From Priapulus caudatus (Eukaryota > Priapulida > Priapulimorpha > Priapulimorphida > Priapulidae), in assembly GCF_000485595.1 (NCBI RefSeq), contig NW_014577301.1, positions 121,184-145,322 on the forward strand: DNA of 24,139 nt, given 5' to 3'. Shown one piece after another: positions 19,411 to 24,139 of the stretch. The notes beneath the pieces are model-generated. The model made no database searches. It saw only the letters and a list, made by a program, of their open reading frames with translations, and was not told where the DNA came from. The position numbers and the translations under genes were made by a program. Every line of letters begins with the position of its first letter. The stretch's first letter is position 1.

Positions 19411-19440
19411 TAATTAATCAGGAAGCCATGTAATTAATCA
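19411..19440. promoter_or_regulatory. paired TAATTAATCA homeodomain-type sites
   Basis: The 10-mer TAATTAATCA occurs at 19411-19420 and again at 19431-19440, 20 bp start to start (about two helical turns), 140-170 bp upstream of the distal TATA candidate. TAATTA is the core site of Q50 homeodomain proteins, the type encoded by this gene. Function is inferred only. Confidence 0.4.
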
Positions 19441-19649
19441 AAATCAATACATGCACGCGACGAATGCTGCTGTGCATCCCGGAATTAAATCAATATGCGA
19501 AATTCCTCTCGTTTCCGCGATTTGGAAGCAGAAGATGAGCGTGACGGCATGCAGCACGCATCTGTATATTTGCTGACACGCACGCACATGTATGCACGCT
19601 GACACTCACTCACAAACATCTATGTTTACGCGCTGACACCCACGCACTT

Positions 19650-19650
19650 A

Positions 19651-19693
<43 letters not shown>
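19650..19693. repeat. (ACGC)n microsatellite
   Basis: Uninterrupted ACGC tetranucleotide run followed by CACACACAC and three CCGACT units. It leads into the 36-bp minisatellite. Confidence 0.9.
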
Positions 19694-19694
<1 letters not shown>

Positions 19695-19724
19695 CACACA
19701 CACCGACTCCGACTCCGACTCCCG

Positions 19725-20495
19725 CGGGCACACACTCACATATACATACACTGACCCACGTGGACACGCACTCACACATACATACACTGACTTACGTGGG
19801 GCGTGCCCGCGTGAGTCAGTGTATGTATGTGTGAGTGCGTGTCCACGTAAGTCAGTGTATGTATGTGTGTGATTGCGGTGCGTGCCCGCGTGAGTCAGTG
19901 TATGTATGTGTGTGAGTGCGTGCCCGCGTGAGTCAGTGTATGTATGTGTGAGTGCGTGTCCACGTGGGTCAGTGTATGTGTGTGAGTGTGTGCCCGCGTG
20001 AGTCAGTGTATGTATGTGTGAGTGCGTTCATACACATACATACACTGACTCACGCGGGCACGCACGCACACACAAACATACACTGACTCACGCGGGCACG
20101 CACGCACTCACACATACATACACTGACTTACGCAGACATGCACACACTTACTCACGCGGGCACTCACTCACACATACATATACTGACTCACGCAGACACG
20201 CACACACATACATACACCGACTTACGTGGGCACGCACTCACACATACATACACTGACTCACGCAGACACGCACACACATACATACACTGACTCACGCGGG
20301 CACGCACTCACACACATACATATACTGACTCACGCGGGCACGCACTCACACATACATATACTGACTCACGCGGGCACGCACTCACACATACATATACTGA
20401 CTCACGCGGGCACACGCACACACACATACCAACACTGACTTACGCGGACACGCACTCACACATACCTACACTGACTTACGTGGACACGCTGACAC
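19725..20495. repeat. 36-bp minisatellite with an internally inverted block
   Basis: The unit is roughly CACTGACTCACGCGGGCACG followed by CACTCACACATACATA. Units run forward at 19725-19800, in reverse orientation at about 19801-20029, and forward again at about 20030-20495. Roughly twenty units in all, with TGACTCA/TGACTTA and CGCGGG/CGTGGA variants. Long open frames with His/Thr repeats across it are repeat artefacts. Confidence 0.9.
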
Positions 20496-21084
20496 GCGTG
20501 CAGGCACGCACGCGCACACTATAAACCTGTTATACAAAATGGTCGCTATTATTCGTGCTAATTCTGCACCGTGGACCAGTGTTGTAGGTAGGCACCCGTG
20601 TTACTACTATACACGCAAATGAAGGCTACCCTCCGGTGTGACAGGCCTATTTACTGTGCCGTGTGGGCAGCGGCGGAATTACCAAATAAATGTTTCGCTA
20701 TTGCGACGTGCACGCATTTATAAATTATAGAAACCTCAGACGAATGCACTGAACCTAAGACGAATTACGCACTTAACTGCCTTTTCGCCACGTTCGCTGT
20801 GCCCCCTCCATCCCGCTCCCTTCCCCTACCATCATAATTTGTGGGCAATATGTTTGCAGAAGCATGAGAACTACAGAGGCCTTGGAATGTGGCCTTCCAG
20901 TAGGCACTGACCTCCGTGCGGAAGAACAACTGTCAGCTCAATATCGTGTTGCAATATTGTAAGATAACAGGTAACGGCCCTATTTACATCAATCATAACT
21001 ATCACTATCAGTATCACTGATAGTGAGTAAAGGCATAATAAGCCCATTGATTATGCAATGTTGACGAATGCTAGAGTAACTGGC
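20496..21084. other. unique sequence, no gene recognised
   Basis: No exon or repeat end recognised. A perfect 10-bp-arm inverted repeat TCACTATCAG-tatca-CTGATAGTGA lies at 21002-21026. GTAACTGGC at 21076-21084 is the left TSD of the following element. Confidence 0.45.
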
Positions 21085-21357
21085 GCTCATAGGGTCTATG
21101 TCCCCCAGGGTACTGCCGGAACGTACCCTGGTCACTATTTGATATGGTTAGGGTTAGGATTAGGGTTAGGGTTCGGGTTCGAGTTCGGGTTAGGGTTAGG
21201 GAGTAGGCGTAGGCGACTCCCTAGACTCGTTAGTGGAGTAGGCGAGGTACGGTCCGGCATATTAGATAGTACCATGGTACGTTCCGGTATACCCCACCGT
21301 ACCCAGCCTCCCAGGGTACGTTCCGGCAGTACCCCGGGGGACATAGACCCTCTCAGC
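21085..21357. mobile_element. 273-bp Mutator-like MITE with telomeric-repeat core
   Basis: Flanked by identical 9-bp repeats GTAACTGGC (21076-21084 and 21358-21366), the TSD size of Mutator-like elements. TIRs of about 43 bp: left GCTCATAGGGTCTATGTCCC..., right reverse complement GCTGAGAGGGTCTATGTCCC..., both running on through gggtactgccggaacgtacc. The core (21146-21201) is TTAGGG-type repeats with TTCGGG variants. Subterminal GTACGTTCCGG-like words recur at least three times. No coding region. Confidence 0.78.
21146..21201 (+). repeat. interstitial telomeric TTAGGG/TTCGGG repeats
   Basis: About nine six-base units, GGTTAGGGTTAGGATTAGGG and onward, with TTCGGG and TTCGAG variants, inside the Mutator-like MITE. 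Confidence 0.88.
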
Positions 21358-21366
21358 GTAACTGGC

Positions 21367-23735
21367 ACCTTGTGTAGTTAATAAGTACATAACCTTATAG
21401 TTATAGCCAAACGCCTATTAGTTTGTCCAATATCACTGCTGGTTGTTGATATGTATCAACGTAGCATTTACGTGCCGTAAATTTCATCCAGCAGTCAAGC
21501 GATGACGTGAACATTTGTGCTGCAACTATGTTCTGGACGCCAGATGAAATGGAGGTGTCAGCGGTGTAACCACGGCCACGGACTAAACATGGAAATGGAG
21601 TAAGTAAAACACACGTTACTAATCCATCGGACGCAGCCGTGGACATCCCTGACGAATCAAAGCTTCCTTAATCAGTGACGATCACATGGTTTTACCGACA
21701 AATACTGATGATAGCATGCGTACGCGCCAGAGCATGCGCGTCCGCGATGTGAAAAATGTACTATTGAAAAGTGTCCATAATCTTGTCAATCACCGCGATC
21801 TCGCCCAGGCAGCGGTTTTGAACACTGTAAACAACTTGATTTTTTGGACTGCCGGCATCTTCAAATCTAGACACTTCTGTTACACCAGCAGTCGATAACC
21901 GCTTGCCGACAAAGCTAATCGCGTTATGGAGTGTAACCGTTTTCGTCGTTACTTATTAACTTACACAGCGGTACATAGATACTCCTAGCCAGTTCGCTCA
22001 ACACCTTGTACTTACTAGCAATGGCCTTATACTGCCCTTTAATCACACCCGCAATACCGCTTTGTCTCGGAGGGAAAATGCGAAGGTCATGGTGTCAGAA
22101 CCTTCAAAAGAGCATTCAGCTGTTTCCACTCTCAGCACACGCGCCCCGTTCGACAGTATGCAGCCACACAAATCATGCCCCAGCACACCCACTTCACCCC
22201 TCCGAAAACAAGAGACGTACGAGCTTGGCCGAATGAGATTTGCAAGCGCGGCCACTACGAGTGCCAGCCGCCGAGTAACATTGATCCAGGGCCTTAAAGC
22301 TGCCACATTGCGATCCTGCCAAAGCGGCCAACTTTCTCCAGGTACCTAGACTAGCAACATACTTCCCACCAGTAGTCATCGCCATGCAACCACCTACCCT
22401 CGTATGACAAAATAAACCCAGTGTCTCCCTTTTCCACCTGCCGCTGTCTGCTCTTTCATAAAGGCATTTGAAATACCTCAACGTTGTTCGCAAGATGCTC
22501 TCCGATGTTGTTTGACACTTCGCCGTTGCTCTGCACAGCAACCAGCTGTCGAGGCGCGTTCGCTCCGGTACAGCCGGGGGTGACGTCACCGGCTGTAGCC
22601 AAAGATGAAAACGTGGACGTCACCTAAGCCATTCCTTTGTGCCGCAAATGTTTGGCAAACAATTTAGCACCGTTGGGCGCCAGATTACCCACCGAATTTC
22701 GCACCTCCTCCTCATGTGGGTTGTTAAGCAACACGCCGCCACTTGAAACTCGGGGAGAGCAACTAGAAGTTCTTATCTTCTGCCATCAATGTAGTTTCGT
22801 GATTTTGGCCATGACAGCAAGCTACTTGCTTATCTTCCCCTAGTACTGGGAGCCCTCAATACACTTAGGGCCACTCTTTGCCACTCCAAATCATCCTCCC
22901 CCTCATATGATCGCATTAGTGGTGGACCTTATCATATCCTATTGGATATAGTCCAAAACAAACCGATTGGTGGTTAGATCACTGTGTGAAATATCCGCCC
23001 CCCACCTCTCTGAGGTGCTGTCGAGCTGATGTCAGCTGGCTGTTGGGGAACTAGTGCAGTCAGACAGCGCTCACACGGCCACCCTACAGCACGTGCCGTT
23101 CTGCTTGTCTCCCCCTTAAAGGTACACGCTCTCTCCACGACCTAGTCCGTGCCGACCAATTTGAGATGTTGTCCAAAACCGGCCAGCGGGTGCGCCGACA
23201 AATCGTGGAGTTGGCAGCCAATATCACGCTACCATGTCGAGTCACATGATTAATCGAAAAGTCAACAGTGGATTAACAACCAATGGCAGCCTCACAGCAG
23301 CTTTCTACAAGGAGGGATCTATTGCACAAACCCTGTTTCTCATAAATATATCTAATTTGTTCGCGTATATCACCAGGCAATTCTAAATTCTTTTCTGCCA
23401 CATGTTACTACGAATTTTCAGAAAATGAGCGATTAGATTTACCGGGTTTCACCGCATCTCTACTGCGTAAGAGCATTGTATGGTCATGTGTGACTCGTTT
23501 TATGATCAGGACTGGTCCCGGAGCGAACAACGCTCTGTTTGCCTAAGTACAACACCTGGACCGGCCCGCAACCCGTCTACCTGTTTCCTGCAGAACGCTC
23601 TCACGATATCTGCGATCGGCCGATGCACACGTGAAGTCATTCAAGTCGGCGTGGCGAGTGTTGCTGACCCGCTGCTAATCCGGCGATAAGTGTCGAACGA
23701 TAGCAATCGCGTTTTAGGGCGAGCCTGAGCAGAGC
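21367..23735. other. 2.4 kb without recognised genes
   Basis: Moderately GC-rich sequence with several open frames of 60-131 codons on both strands, none resembling a known family or bounded by convincing splice sites. A minus-strand frame of about 55 codons ending at a stop near 21760 (…GEIAVIDKIMDTFQ) has coding-like composition but no start. A CRE-like palindrome lies at 22571-22595. Confidence 0.45.
22571..22595. promoter_or_regulatory. CRE-like palindrome
   Basis: The perfect palindrome GGTGACGTCACC (22579-22590), containing the CRE core TGACGTCA, is nested in CAGCCGG/CCGGCTG arms. GGACGTCACC follows at 22615-22624. No gene is recognised next to it. Confidence 0.35.
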
Positions 23736-23738
23736 TTA

Positions 23739-24139
23739 AAGCTGAGCACAGACTTGCGACTTTTGTTGCTCGTCGGCTGAACCTGCACGGCATTGCACCG
23801 CGGGCCTGCCGGCCACTCGCGTCCAGCCTCACCTACTCCCCCCCCCTTCCCGTGCGGACTCGTCGCCACGCTTCACCGCGTGTTGCGCGACTTGGCAAGC
23901 GACTGCTGTTACAAACTGCCTGGTGGAATTCTCCTGGAATGTGAATGTTTCAAATCGTTTTTAGCTCCTCATCTGAGGCCCATGGACGTCCATGATCGCA
24001 CTCCCTGTAGAATCGATGAACGCGTGCGTCCGTGCGTCCCGTGGCGTCACCGTCCGTCAACAGTCTGCGGCATCAATCTAGTTCAGAACACTGCGACGTG
24101 ACGGTCCACGATATTTCGGGAGTACCGGCGCGGGACGGT
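23739..24139. mobile_element. second Harbinger element B-type copy, cut by window edge
   Basis: After TTA (23736-23738) the sequence reads aagctgagcacagacttgcg, then acttttgttgctcgtcg, matching the left end of element B at 8952 (agcctagcgcagacttgcgac). Farther in, cttcaccgcgtgt...gcgac and caagcgactgc also match. It is more diverged than element B and is interrupted by an R-type repeat at 23957. Confidence 0.55.
23957..24139 (+). repeat. dispersed repeat family R, copy 4 (diverged, partial)
   Basis: Starts TTTTTAGCTCCTCATCTGAG and continues with tgtagaatcgatgaacgcgt, gcgtccgtgcgtcc, ccgtccgtcaacagt and gcggcatcaatct, in the same order as the other R copies but with small insertions. Truncated by the window end. 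Confidence 0.6.

Noticed and set aside
20014-20438. Open frames of His/Thr-rich peptide repeats
   Set aside because: They are translations of the 36-bp minisatellite, whose length is a multiple of three. No codon bias, splice context or known family supports them.
21760-21960. Minus-strand 55-codon stop-free frame (…GEIAVIDKIMDTFQ)
   Set aside because: Coding-like composition, but no start, no recognisable homology and only modest length. Noted but not called as a gene.
22194-22589. Minus-strand 131-codon frame
   Set aside because: Length is the only support. GC-rich sequence has few stop codons, and no family motif or splice context was recognised.

Overview
This window is animal (eukaryotic) nuclear DNA. 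It has split genes with GT-AG introns, TATA-like elements, long introns, dispersed transposon relics with terminal inverted repeats (TIRs) and target-site duplications (TSDs), and internal TTAGGG-type telomeric repeats. The repeat style, with tccgtccgtcc-rich dispersed repeats and a 146-bp tandem repeat, together with TTAGGG rather than TTAGG, suggests a non-arthropod marine invertebrate such as a mollusc, brachiopod, lancelet or hemichordate. I cannot name the species. No bacterial, CRISPR or phage system is present.

Two protein genes are supported. (1) On the + strand from the left edge to 5479 are four consecutive internal exons of a PMS2-type MutL mismatch-repair ATPase. Their sequence and intron phases fit vertebrate PMS2 closely. 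The 5' exons lie left of the window, and no later exon is found in the remaining 18 kb. (2) On the - strand between about 18.8 and 13.2 kb is a homeobox gene. A complete 60-residue homeodomain, split by an intron between residues 24 and 25, is followed by two C2H2 zinc fingers on separate exons and a long His/Pro/Ser-rich tail. All five proposed exons join in one frame (about 536 aa). The homeodomain looks LIM-class, but no LIM domain is visible. The first coding exon is tentative.

The rest is mostly mobile DNA. From left to right: a pogo/Tigger-like element (1065-2748) carrying a nested dispersed repeat (family R); a second R copy with an internal 50-bp inversion; a 457-bp MITE just after the last PMS2 exon; a 146-bp tandem array interrupted by a 940-bp element with a 5-bp TSD; two Harbinger-like elements back to back that share one TTA target (8464-10646), the second holding a decayed transposase broken by a third R copy; and an AT-rich stretch (10647-12686) without recognisable genes. 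Upstream of the homeobox gene are two TATA-like elements, a pair of TAATTAATCA sites 20 bp apart, and a 36-bp minisatellite with an internally inverted block (19.7-20.5 kb). Further right are a Mutator-like MITE with a 9-bp TSD and a telomere-repeat core (21085-21357), a long stretch without genes, and another Harbinger/R pair cut by the right edge.

The two genes converge on the transposon-rich middle. Whether the homeobox gene lies inside a very large PMS2 intron, or PMS2 is cut off here, cannot be decided from this window.
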